A program made the translations under genes and the position numbers. Shown piece after piece: positions 1 to 9,361 of a stretch of DNA of 17,035 nt. This stretch comes from Phellopilus nigrolimitatus (taxonomy: Eukaryota > Basidiomycota > Agaricomycetes > Hymenochaetales > Hymenochaetaceae): assembly GCA_021029095.1 (NCBI GenBank), contig JAJOHG010000492.1, forward strand, positions 1 through 17,035. Reading direction: 5' to 3'. The notes under the pieces are model-generated. The model searched no databases and was not told the DNA's origin. It was given only the letters and a program-made list of their open reading frames with translations. How positions within the stretch are numbered: the first letter of the stretch is position 1; every line of letters begins with the position of its first letter.

Positions 1-280
1 AAGAATTACCTTCTAAACCGAGGTCCTACCGGACAGGTGTGCTCTGGTCCAATCCGCCGAGTTGAGTTGTCTAACACTTCGGTATAAGCAGCCGTGAATA
101 CTTAAAACATTGGCTTCAGGCGATGCAATGCTCGCCGTTTCAGATCGCAGCACTCACTCTCCGTTATCCCCAATGAGTTTCGCGATTGTCCGCTCGTTTC
201 CAGTAATTTAGCTTTTCTTTAATTGCCACGCCTGGTAGCGCCCGTTAGTATGTACATGGACAAAATGTTTAAATATAATA
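1..280. other. Left edge, no gene recognised
   Basis: This stretch lies downstream of the minus-strand MAPR gene. I see no open frame with splice support on either strand. A CCAAT pentamer sits near 50-54, which could belong to a promoter of a gene outside the window, but nothing else supports that. Confidence 0.3.
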
Positions 281-1432
281 TCATAACTCCTCGTGCTTGG
301 CATGTGGTTCGGGAGGTTCAGAATTCTCTTCTTTCTTCACCACAGGAGCCTTCTCTGGTTTGCAGTGCTCCGGAATAGGACTCGAAGGATCATAGGGTGA
401 TGCATTACTCTGCCGACCTTGATATACTTCTTATGATTAGTGAAGAAGTTTTTCCAGTGTTCCAGACTCTATGTATCCCGTCAAAACGTGAAGGCAAATT
501 ACAGACGCGACTACGTACCTTAGCTTCTCTTTCGCTGAGTCCTCGTACATCATGTGTTCTGTGGGTCGCAAAACAGCCGGTAGCAAAAGCTCTGGCAGCA
601 TCGCGTCCAGCCCTAGAAGAAGAGAAATATATGAATAAGTGTCGTACCGGGGGAACACAACACTTGATCTACATACATGAAATGATAAGAGCCTCCTGGC
701 CCATAAGTGCGCCGCCCCTCGCTTACATCGTAAACATCACCGTCGATCTGTACTGAGGACTCAAACTCGGTTCGAGGAAATCAAGCTTCAGATGAGCGCA
801 CAGCTAAGTAGATTGGCTTCTTGGGGTCTCCCCCATCGAAATTGGACAGACCGGCCTCGGAGAACAGGCGTTGATTCGTCTGTCATAACTGCTTCAATTT
901 AACAGTTGTGTAGGAGTTTAGAATCACTCACAGGCCATAGTTTTTTTAGGGCAGGCAACTGACTTTCATAGTCGAACAAGAAGCTTCCGGTAAAAAACTT
1001 GCCAACAAGAGCGAGGAAGAGGAGACAGTAGACGATGAATTTCAGCAGTCCGAGAAGGCCAACTTCCTCCTGGACTGTGGGGTCAGATTCCTCAGGCCCA
1101 ACTTCTTCCCCCTTCGCCAGCTTCTCTTCACGGTCCTTCTTGCGTTCCAACCATTTTTCATGCTCTTGCCTCTGCTGTTCCCTGTATCTCGTGTATCTAG
1201 AGGACCGGAAGATTGAGCTCCAATAACCGTCGAGTGCTATATAGACGTACGCAAGAAAAGGTTGGTTCGCTGCCCTCGTTGAGACTTTGCGACCAGAGTA
1301 ATCTTCGACCTAAGACACGTTCGCGTCATGGATTGTCACACGATGTTCGATGACGACACGTACCTTCTCCTCCGCCTCCTGTTGGTCATTGCGAGGCGGA
1401 TGCTCACCTGTAGGGTTCATAATCCAAGACAT
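281..1432 (-). CDS. Membrane-anchored cytochrome b5-like (MAPR/progesterone-receptor-type) haem protein, last exon frameshifted
   Basis: Six exons on the minus strand: 1364-1432, 932-1309, 802-879, 677-747, 519-612 and 281-468. The start is the first ATG, at 1432. A charged N-terminal region rich in Glu/Lys/Arg is followed by one transmembrane helix (about residues 108-131, LLGLLKFIVYCLLFLALVGK). The cytochrome b5-like domain of the membrane-associated progesterone receptor family runs from about residue 150 to 250, with motifs TNQRLFSE, KKPIYLAIDGDVYDV, YGPGGSYHFMAGRDAARAF and SLEHWKNFF. The HPGG haem-His motif of true cytochrome b5 is replaced by the YGPGG...YHF pattern of MAPR proteins, which bind haem through tyrosine. 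Such proteins sit in the ER or endomembranes and support P450/sterol reactions (family knowledge). In exon 6 the frame breaks near 395-397 (GGG on the plus strand). As read, translation stops at 337 (273 aa). The adjacent frame continues the conserved YDPSSPIPEHCKPE tail and ends in HEEL at 281. Confidence 0.85.
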
Positions 1433-2716
1433 GTTTTGTTCCAGGTAAGAGGACTTTGCTATCGTCGAGGAGATGAATGCGACAAGTTGAAGTAGAACTT
1501 AATTTAACGTCTGAATGCATGCTGATTCCCACGCACTTCTGCGTCCCACGGACGTGGACACAGGTGTCAGGCACTACATGTATCAATATTTTTTGCATGT
1601 GCAAGACATTCCCGTATGTTTCTGTATTCGATTTTAAAGAAGCATCCAGGGAATTCTGGGCTTATGTAACTTTATTGTTCGTCGTTAAAAAGAAGACGAT
1701 TGGTCGTGCCGGGTCCCGCACGATACAGTTTCGTATTTTGGCCTGAGATGAAGTAAGGGAAAAGTGTGTACGCTTGTAGCGAACGATGATGAAGAGCCGG
1801 AATGAATAGTTGGTCTATGTTGTTCATTTACAAAGTGAAGGCTGTGTGCCTAATGTTTATACAGAGGAGCTAAATCCATGTACGTTTTGACATGTGGGAG
1901 TTTTGGGAGGTCATCTACATATCTACTTTCTGTTCTATTTTCCCCATGCTGGTCGAGACGTCTACTAGTAAGTAGAAAACTTGCCTGGAAGTATCTTTAG
2001 CTGAAAAGAGCTGATTTTTCTTACCAACTCAACATAGTATAAAGGTCGATTATTCGATGTTTGTAAATAAGCAGCCAATTCTCTGGAAGGACTCCGTAGT
2101 ATCGAATCATGACTATACATGGCTCTACAAAGAAAGTCGGAATCGACGATGGGCTGTATGGCCAGGAGCAACAGGTGAAGAAGTTACAAATACGCCTCTC
2201 GCACGAAATCTATTACTTTTCTGTTCCCTACGGTATTATATACACCTCCCGAGCGTCGCAGTCGTAGTAATTATTAAAGACCGTTGCGACCATTCAAGAG
2301 ACAAGAGAAAGAAGAACAGAGATAGAAAAGAACACGAAGATTGTACGAGGGGTAAACAGTGCAAACGATACCAAATTAGTTGGATTCCCAAGAACGCCTG
2401 CCTGAGAATCGTCGGGGTGGTGTAGAGTAAAGGTACAAGTACAGCTAAGGCGAAGAGTGACATATAGATCGGGGTTAATGGTGAAGGGATAAATTCGCAT
2501 GGACCTTTATTTTGTGAACAAGGTCGACAGAGGTCAAACCTCACGAGAACGACGACGCTGGCGAAGGGTAGTACACCACCAGGAGAACCACGTGCAGAGA
2601 AGGTAACCGGAGACATTGATGAGAAGACGCAATGCAATGTTGAGCGGAGATACGGAAGATGAATGCGCAGAAGCCAGACGATGCAAATAAACAAAAGAAG
2701 TCACGAGTATGGAAAC
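1433..2716. other. Intergenic region, no supported gene
   Basis: This 1.28-kb stretch lies between the 3' end of the RGS gene and the 5' end of the MAPR gene, both on the minus strand, so it should hold the RGS 3' UTR and the MAPR promoter. On the minus strand there are a CT-rich tract (about 2289-2340) and a TATA-like GTATATAATA (about 2235-2244), spaced like promoter parts. A minus open frame of 152 codons (2236-2694) is hydrophobic and matches no family I know. A plus frame of 122 codons at 2057-2425 is Lys/Arg-rich because it is the complement of the CT tract. I support none of these as a gene. Confidence 0.4.
2506..2511 (-). terminator. Possible polyadenylation signal of the RGS gene
   Basis: The minus strand reads AATAAA here, about 205 nt past the RGS stop codon. 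The position fits a fungal 3' UTR, but the hexamer alone is weak evidence. Confidence 0.3.
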
Positions 2717-4911
2717 TCATGATTTCCCTCCATGTCGTTCTTGCTGCCGTCGAGCATGCTCGTTCGCTGCCTGCGACTTCGTGACGTGGACACGGCCTAT
2801 CTCGTCATCAGTGAGGCCAGGAGGTAGCGCAGGGTTCGGCTGGCTTTGGTCGGGTGCATCATCATCGGTGGATCCATCATCCTCAACCCAGGCTCTCAGT
2901 GCCTTGAATTCGGGCGTCTTGATGAACTGTAGAGATACAACAAATTAGCCACCTCAGAACCGCGTGACGATGAATGCAAATAAACTCGCCTTGGGCACCG
3001 AATCCGTCGCCATCAGACGAAACACATGAGTTTGAATGCGATCATATAAGCGAATCATCGTCTGTAGCTGGGTTGCATTCAGAGCTGCAGCCTGCTCCGG
3101 TTCTACACGCCCTTGGAATGACTTGCCCGTGATATCCGTCATGACCTGGCTCAGATACCCAACCAACTCGCCTCGAAGACCATGATCGATGTTGAGCTCG
3201 CATTGACTCGAGGGTGCGAGGTACGTGTTGTAGATGACGAACGCGATCTGTATAAGACCTTCGTGATGCTTCTCCATCGCCGCTTGACCCGGCGTTGACT
3301 TGTTCGGTACTACTCGATAAGACTCGCCTCCACCTCTCGCACTCGATGTCGTGTTGAATTTGCGCTTGAAGTCCTCAACTTCCAACCAAAAAGACAAGTT
3401 CTCCTCACAGAAGTTGGTTCGAAGGAAATCGCGGAAAAGAGAGCGAACAGCAGGTTCGTTCAGTATGTACTTCAAACGATCGGTGTTGCTTTCTTTCTGG
3501 CTGCGCCTAGGAACGTCGGCGGGACGCTCAGACACAGAGACGCGACGCTGAATCCTCACGTCCGTGGTGGACTCCGACTTCGCAGGGTACGTGCTCTCGG
3601 AGATGCCTGCATCCTCTTTCTGCTCCAACGACGATCTCTCGTCCTTCGAAATGTTCGCGGTTGACGTATTTGGGGAATCGTGACCAGCGACGCGGCCTTG
3701 CGGCGCATCCCAACGTGCGACTCGACGGCCTTCATCCGTAATACGGTAAATTGCCTTTGACGTGCAGCGGAATTCACCTTGTTGCTAGAGATACGAAAAG
3801 GCACAATCAGAACGTCATAAGAAAAAGGGATGGCAAGAGCACGCACCGACACAGGCGAGTTTCCAGCAGGTGCGCTACCGCGCACAGTAAATATGATAGC
3901 AGAATCATTCCCCTTCCGTTTATCGCTCACTAGCGAAATCAACCCAAACCGGACAAAGTGAGCTGCCATCTCCGCAGCCTCGTCACGACCAACAATTGAG
4001 GTAAAGTCGCAAAGCCATTCGAGCGCTGTGACCGCCTGGAAGCAGTATTTGTACACACTTACGTTGTTTCGCCCAATAATACCTGGTTGGCGCTCGGAGA
4101 CATCCATCGATGGAATGCCCTTCGACCGCTCATGGTATTCCTGCGACGCGTCCATCTGTACAGTTGCATCTGGCATATAGTTCGCGTTTCGGCCGGCGAA
4201 GCGTCGGAAGAGAGCTGTGACCACAGCCTGCGAAATAATGATCTCGTCATCGGAAGAGCGACGCTCGAGATGAAGTAATTTTAGACAAATTGGCTGAGAC
4301 GAGAAGACCTTCGCCAGAGGCTCTGCACTGATGCCGTTCTTGGAAATGAAGCGTTCGAGAACATGCAAGCCTTTTGGAGTCAGGACGAACACACCACGCT
4401 CCTTGAACAGATTCGAATTCCTATCGGCTGCGTTCTCGATGAGACGAGCGTCCATAAAGTGCTGGCACATTGCCTTTGCCATATCGCGGGTCATTGAGAA
4501 CGTGGTGGTCGTGGTCGTAGTGACGATGCGCGAAGGGTCGCGGGGATCCGGGCCACGATTAGACTGAGAGAACTTCAACGCGGCCAAGTTCTGTGCTGCC
4601 TCATCACTGGAAAAAATGATGGGTACGATCCAAGATAAAAATCGATAAAAATCGGAACGTACGTCGTAAACGAGTTGTTGAAAGACTTGAAGAACTGCTT
4701 GTGCGTTGTGAGGTCGAGCGAAACGATCAACGTTGCGAAAAGGTCCAACGTGTCCTGATAAAAAATCGTAGGAATCGTCTGTTGAGACGGGCGCGAGAAT
4801 GTGTAAGATCGTGCTCGAACGACATACCTTGAGGAATGGACGACCGCGCTTCGTGGTCTTCATCATGTGTGAGGCTGCCTGAGGGACGGTTTGATGGATG
4901 TCTTCAGGCAT
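2717..4911 (-). CDS. Regulator of G-protein signalling with tandem DEP regions (Sst2/FlbA/Thn1 family)
   Basis: Five exons: 4828-4911, 4663-4754, 3847-4606, 2990-3784 and 2717-2926; 646 aa. The start is the first ATG in frame (MPEDIHQTV). The first fungal DEP-like region spans about residues 25-165 (DLFATLIVSLDLTTHKQFF, DEAAQNLAALKF, FKERGVFVLTPKGLHVLERF). A second DEP region lies at about 265-340 (ALEWLCDFTSIVGRDEAAEM, FRCTSKAIYRITDEGRRVAR). A Ser-rich linker precedes the RGS box at about 415-585 (ILNEPAVRSLFRDFLRTNFC, EENLSFWLEVEDFKRKF, DRIQTHVFRLMATDSVPKF). Family members accelerate GTP hydrolysis by G-alpha and desensitise pheromone or nutrient signalling; the DEP regions tether them to the membrane or receptor. 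FlbA controls asexual development, and the Schizophyllum homologue Thn1 controls aerial growth. The last intron (2927-2989) has a GC donor (AAG|GCGAGT). Without its removal the protein would stop at 2954 and lose the end of the RGS box and the acidic tail. Confidence 0.93.
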
Positions 4912-5009
4912 CGCGTTGGTGATGTGGGATTGCAGACAAATAGGTGATGGGGAGGGGGAGGTGAAAGGGACGGGTACCAAATGTACTGATAAAGACTAGA
5001 AAACCAGTA

Positions 5010-5092
5010 AGAAAATATAGAAGGAGAGAGGAAGAGGAGGAAGGAGGGAGGGGAGGAGGACGACGTCGAGAGGAGAAGAGACGACGGTCAAA
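5010..5092 (-). promoter_or_regulatory. Pyrimidine-rich promoter/leader tract of the RGS gene
   Basis: Read on the minus strand this is almost uninterrupted C/T, lying about 100-180 nt upstream of the RGS start codon. CT-rich tracts just upstream of transcription starts are common in filamentous fungi. The assignment rests on composition and position only. Confidence 0.4.
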
Positions 5093-5638
5093 GTGGAGGA
5101 CAAGTGCCAGTTCAGAGCGTGGTGACCGGTCCATAAACGGTCTCCCTTGCTCGGCAAGCGTGCCCGCCAGTTGCCTAATTTACCCTTGTGGGAATACAGT
5201 TCTTGCCGCCCGGTGCCCTTTCCGGACACCTCAAACAGGTACGCCTGCAATAAATTTAATTCTCTCCCAACATGTTCTATGCCCACGCCTTTTCTTTCTA
5301 TTTTTTTGCTTGGAGAATTTCCCTTCAAACATCCAGCTCCGTTTGTCTTCGTTTCGTCTGCTTCTTTGTTTCTTTTCTTTTTATCTGGAAATTAGTGTGT
5401 ACACACATTGTGCGGTTGTGCGTGATAGAGCTGGCTGTTGGCAGATCGTTTCACCTCGTGCCTCGCCTCGTGTCCTGCCGAATTTCCGGAACAGCTGTGC
5501 AGTGCAGGCTCCCGTCGAGCGCGTCTCGCCTGTCCGCCGCCGTCATCTGTGCTCTTGCTGTCGTTTCGTTATTCGCGATATATAGCCCGATTGGCTTTTT
5601 TCCCGTGGTATTCTCTACATTTACTTGCCTACCAGCAA

Positions 5639-5836
5639 TCACGCGCTAAACAATGATTCACTTTTCAAATGAGTGCTACGGTTATGTGTCCTCACTTACG
5701 TCTCGTCCGAATGCTTTGCATTTCTTTTCCCGGTATCGCGGCTCCGTTGGGCCGCATGCATCTTGAGATTAGCAAAACGGTCGGCAAGCTCAGACTCTGA
5801 CTCTCGACTCTGACCCGATAAACCACATCCTCGCAT
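5639..5836 (-). CDS. Candidate small spliced gene or exon pair, unknown function
   Basis: The minus strand opens at ATG 5836 and runs 45 codons to a textbook donor at 5699 (GAC|GTAAGT). The reading is protein-like, with the stretch ESELADRFANLKMHAAQRSR, and is rich in charged helix formers. A TTTAG acceptor 54 nt further on gives a two-codon terminal exon ending in TGA at 5639 (47 aa). A later GGTAG acceptor (exon from 5628) instead keeps the frame open to a stop at 5451 (104 aa). Upstream exons may exist, because the ATG is not preceded by an in-frame stop that settles the start. I do not recognise the family. A strong donor exactly where the frame needs it is the main support. Confidence 0.3.
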
Positions 5837-6286
5837 CCATTCTTTTCTTAGACATACTGAGATCTGCTCATTTTATCCTCTTGTCCTTTTGTATTGTTTA
5901 CTTATTTCTTGTAAAGATGTAAGTACGTATGTACTGCATCCCACACAAGCAATTTAACGTAAACCGCAAGTTGCCGTAAGTCTAACTCTTCCGATCGTCG
6001 TCAACTCGCTATGACTTTTCAAGCTTCGGCGGTCTCAATCCGGTGTTCATTCCTTCTATGCATCATCACCATCACCGCGCACCTCCGCGGAGCTGGTGCA
6101 TGACGGTGTGCGCAAAAATGGCTGTGAAAGTACAAGCTCTACAGAACTCCGATTCTGGACAAATCCTCGGTTGCTTGATCACCTGTCTCGCCATGTCTTG
6201 CGGCAGAGAACCAAAAAAAAAAATTTCCGAACCAGCTGTACTTCCAATTTCTTGACTTGACACACAATCGGAGTCGCAAAACCTCT

Positions 6287-6486
6287 CTAAGTAAAGAATT
6301 CAAACTTGTGCTCGATGACGGGCTTGTTGCGTTTCATGACCTGAAACGCCAGCGAAGCTTGCAGCGTAAAGCCAAACTCCTGCATGACGCGTCGGCAAGC
6401 AAGTCCGGGCTAAATATTCTGGTCTCCGTTCTGACGGCCTTCTCTGCGCCATGCACACCCTTCACGGCCAGCACACCATACACGGG
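6287..6486 (-). pseudogene. Possible frameshifted coding remnant
   Basis: The minus strand reads in a protein-like, GC3-rich frame from 6486 (PVYGVLAVKGVHGAEKAVRT, then ETRIFSPDLLADA). At about 6386-6390 the good reading moves to a neighbouring frame (MQEFGFTLQASLAFQVMKRN, then KPVIEHKFEFF), which ends at TAG 6287. One missing base would join them, which suggests an old gene fragment. A TTTAG acceptor before the second frame is an alternative explanation. No family is recognised. The plus strand is also open over part of this interval, so coding direction is not certain. Confidence 0.22.
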
Positions 6487-6955
6487 TTTCAGTAGGCACG
6501 TTGATTTGGATTGAGGAAATGTAGTCGATTCACGCTATAAGGTAAAGTAGTGATCATTTTGGTTGACTTGCGACGTTTAAAAGATGTCGAAGGGCTTCTT
6601 CATCTCCACACGATGTTGATATCTAATAAGTCGACGACAAAACCAACACGCTTTTTTTTACGTGTATCTAGATTTGGCGATATGCTGAGGGCCACCCGTA
6701 ACAAATTGACATCGCATGTTTTCGCAAACGACGGCGCAGTCTACTGCCAAGGAACCGAGTTTAAACACTAACAGCTACTAGCCAGTCCTTAATACTATGT
6801 AGCTGGGGTTGGTCCCCTTCCATACATGTATTTCCCTCGTACAGTACGCATGATTTTTAGGTTAACTATGTCTCCTCTGCTTCTTGAGATAAAATCTGAA
6901 AGCTGTTTAGGTATATGATCTTACCGCACCTCTGTGGCTGGACAGGTGATTTCTT

Positions 6956-7146
6956 CTAGTCTCTTTTCAGAACGCTAGAAGAAGAGTGACCAATTGGGCT
7001 ACTTTCGTTGTCCGAGACAGTCTCTGGTGAGTTGCCGCTTCCTTGCCTCTGCAAAATCTATCGGAGGACATCAACAGACGATAAGTGTACACACTCACAT
7101 CGACGTGGATTGAGCTCAAGCTTCTAAGTCCCTTTGCGTTTATATG
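6956..7146 (-). other. Candidate minus-strand terminal exons
   Basis: Two short segments, 7099-7146 and 6956-7048, are joined in frame across a 50-nt candidate intron with a GTGAGT donor (7098) and a TTTGCAG acceptor. The product is Ser/Asn/Pro-rich (for example SGNSPETVSDNESSPIGH) and ends at TAG 6956. I could not find a matching upstream exon: the open stretch around 7225-7344 (RRLHLFEFADRQ) does not join it in phase. It could be the tail of a small gene or chance. Confidence 0.2.
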
Positions 7147-7442
7147 CTAGCATTCTGCGTACATTTCTTTCAATTTTGTGAATATTCGTCACAAGTCAGA
7201 AAGAAGAATTTGGGTAGCTCAGAATTCCGCTCGAATAAAAGACGCACGGCACTGATTGACTCTCTGACTTTTCCAAACTTGTCTTTTGAGACAAATTTGC
7301 CGGTCAGCGAATTCGAAGAGATGCAAGCGTCGATCATCGGCCATATCGGCAACTTGTCTGTAGGCTGGACCGTACTCAAGTAACCGGCATTTGCAGTGAC
7401 TGCTGTAAACCACTAGGGATCACTGCTCGTCGACGACCCGCA

Positions 7443-9226
7443 ATGGCTATCGACGGCCTTATCATTCTCGAGCCCAATGGGTGAGTGAGTATCTTACTAT
7501 ACGTGGAGCTTACTTTACCGTTGCAATTTTTCTTTCCAAGGCGCCCCATAATACAAACAAACTTTAAGACCACGTCGCCAGCCTACCCGCTTTTGCACAT
7601 CGACGCGTTCAATACCGCACTTGCCAATTCATCTAATGGCCAGGTTGATCCAGTGCTGTATGTCTCGGCGCAACAGGGCCCATCGGCATGTTGTCACATG
7701 GAATGCGGGAGTGGTTTGAGACTGTTGTGTCCTGTCAGTGAGGACGGTGCGTGAGTCTGAAGAGGATTGCGCTCCCCGATCTCACCGACCACCCTTCAAG
7801 TCGACGCATTGTATGTGTTTGCCTTCCTGCAAGTGTTCGTCGACACTCTACAGGACTACCTCGGTGAGATCTCAAGTTCGACCTTGCGTGATCATTTTGA
7901 TGTCGTGTATCAGGTGCGTCCGACGAACTCGGCTCGTTGGGGATTCATGATTGATTCAGTCAGCTCTTGGAAGAAATGCTAGACAATGGATACCCTCTAA
8001 CAACCGAGCGCAGCGCCCTGCGCGACATTGTGCTACCCCCTTCGCTACTTAATAAGATAATGTCGGTAGCCGGGGTTTCCGGTCTAGCCAAAGCAAGCTC
8101 GAACCCGTTTACTTCGCCTATACCTTGGAGGAAACTTGGAATTAAGCATAATAACAACGAAATCTACTTCGATATGGTTGAGGACTTACGTGCGATTGTG
8201 AACAAGTACGTTGAAGTAAAAATGGCCGACTTTGTATGAGACTCAAATGTCGACAAGGAACGGCACTGTAATATCCAGTCAAGTGTGGGGCAAGATTGAA
8301 ACAAACAGCCGTTTGTCAGGCATGTATTTTTAGTTGCATACACGCATAACGTCTAATTTTTGCTGCGTATAGGAACGCCCGATTTACTCCTAACATTGGC
8401 GGACACCAACGTTCTGCACGATTGCTCCTTCCACCCATGTGTAAGGTAAGAAAAGAATTTTTGAATTCGAATCAAACTGACCCTGCGATTGGCATATATA
8501 GGTTACAAAGATGGTCGCGCGACAAGGCATTGTCTTTCGTGCCTCCTGACGGGCGCTTTGTGCTTATGGATTATCGCTACGCGCCTTCCTTGCCATCGAC
8601 CATTGTTAACACTCGACAAATCCCTGTGCCATTTTCTCTCTTACCTTCTGTTACAATCGAGGAAAACGGTGGTGAGCAAGCTAGCTTCGAATAACTTACC
8701 TTTCCTCTGCATGAGTTTTGATAGCTTATTTACAGGCACTCTGAACTTCACGTTGACTTCCAGATTGTCTACTCGTCTCATCGAACGTTTAACTGTGGAG
8801 CTGTACCTCGGCGAAGGCGCAACCGGTGCCAATTGCACAGTCTCGTCAGGAGGATCATGGGGATTCAACCCGAAGACTCTTGTATGGCTGTTAGATCTTT
8901 CTCATGTGTTCATTGTTTAACCTTTTTATAGAAACTGAGATGGGAGATCCAGAAAGCGCCCCAAGGATCATCACATACTTTGCGTGGCACCTTCACGACT
9001 TCGTCAGTATCATGTCATAATTGCCTTGATGATTGACTAACCCCAAACATGACGTTACAGAAAACCACAAACTCAACCGTCGAAAGCATTTCAAATAACA
9101 TTTGACATCAGCCAATACACTTTCTCAGGCTTGAAAGTAGATCAACTAAGCGTTTCGCATGAGACTTATAAACCGTATAAAGGTGTGAGGGGGCGATCGT
9201 GCGGAGATATTGAGTGGAGATGGTAG
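7443..9226 (+). CDS. APM3: AP-3 adaptor complex subunit mu
   Basis: Ten exons: 7443-7480, 7541-7746, 7801-7913, 7964-8205, 8258-8319, 8373-8445, 8502-8671, 8736-8881, 8932-9002 and 9061-9226; 428 aa, close to the roughly 418 aa usual for the family. The N-terminal longin-like domain begins MAIDGLIILEPNGRPIIQT and includes DPLYVFAFLQVFVDTLQDYL-like sequence. The linker contains NPFTSPIPWR. The mu homology domain starts at NEIYFDMVEDLRAIVN, passes through VWGKIETNSRLSGTPDLLLT and FHPCVRLQRW, and ends with the diagnostic KPYKGVRGRSCGDIEWRW. The subunit reads YXX-phi sorting signals on cargo moving from the Golgi or endosomes to the vacuole. Every junction keeps frame. The intron at 8320-8372 has a GC donor (CAG|GCATGT); the GTATTT two codons on would break the frame. 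Introns are 49-64 nt. Confidence 0.96.
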
Positions 9227-9245
9227 TTGCCGCGATGACTAGTAA

Positions 9246-9268
9246 TTTTTTTTTTTTTTTTTTTTTTT
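9246..9268 (+). repeat. T23 homopolymer
   Basis: An uninterrupted run of 23 T lies 20 nt past the APM3 stop and 94 nt before the stop of the convergent mS42-type gene. On the minus strand it is a poly(A) stretch inside the probable 3' UTR of that gene. Its length may be misassembled or polymorphic. Confidence 0.9.
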
Positions 9269-9277
9269 GCAACGCTC

Positions 9278-9283
9278 AATAAA
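9278..9283 (+). terminator. Polyadenylation signal for APM3
   Basis: AATAAA lies 52 nt after the APM3 stop codon in the 135-bp convergent intergenic gap. Confidence 0.5.
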
Positions 9284-9361
9284 TGTAAGACAACAATTGT
9301 CAACTATTAGTAGAGTATAATCCAGCATCCTCATCTAAAGTTGGAGTCCAGCCGGACTTAC

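Larger units (their letters stand above)
4912..7442. other. 2.5-kb region between divergent RGS and AP-3 mu genes, unresolved
   Basis: The region must contain the promoters of the RGS gene (minus) and APM3 (plus), but it is long for that in so compact a locus. It holds pyrimidine-rich tracts on both strands (minus at 5010-5092, plus at about 5265-5395), an A11-A12 run near 6213-6224, a small direct repeat of GACTCTGAC near 5793-5814, and several coding-like islands on the minus strand listed separately. None matches a family I can name, and they do not splice into one consistent model. A diverged pseudogene, one or two small lineage-specific genes, or long untranslated leaders are all possible. 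Confidence 0.4.

Noticed and set aside
2057..2425. 122-codon plus-strand open frame, Lys/Arg-rich
   Set aside because: Its composition is explained by the complement of a CT-rich tract; there is no family resemblance and no splice or promoter support.
3556..4980. Single uninterrupted 474-codon minus frame over the RGS gene
   Set aside because: It runs through four real introns. Splicing restores the DEP motifs (DLFATLIVSL..., QQGEFRCTSK...) that the raw frame destroys, and its first codon is TTG, not ATG.
5272..5649. 125-codon hydrophobic plus frame resembling a multi-pass membrane protein
   Set aside because: It is Phe/Leu/Ser-rich because the DNA is a pyrimidine tract; no conserved motif, and more likely promoter or leader sequence.
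6010..6102. Plus-strand short frame with a signal-peptide-like start (MTFQASAVSIRCSFLLCIIT)
   Set aside because: It stops after about 30 codons and no in-phase downstream exon was found. The overlapping minus strand is equally open.
7144..7383. Plus-strand 79-codon frame just upstream of APM3
   Set aside because: It ends 60 nt before the APM3 start and would leave no promoter; no family recognised.
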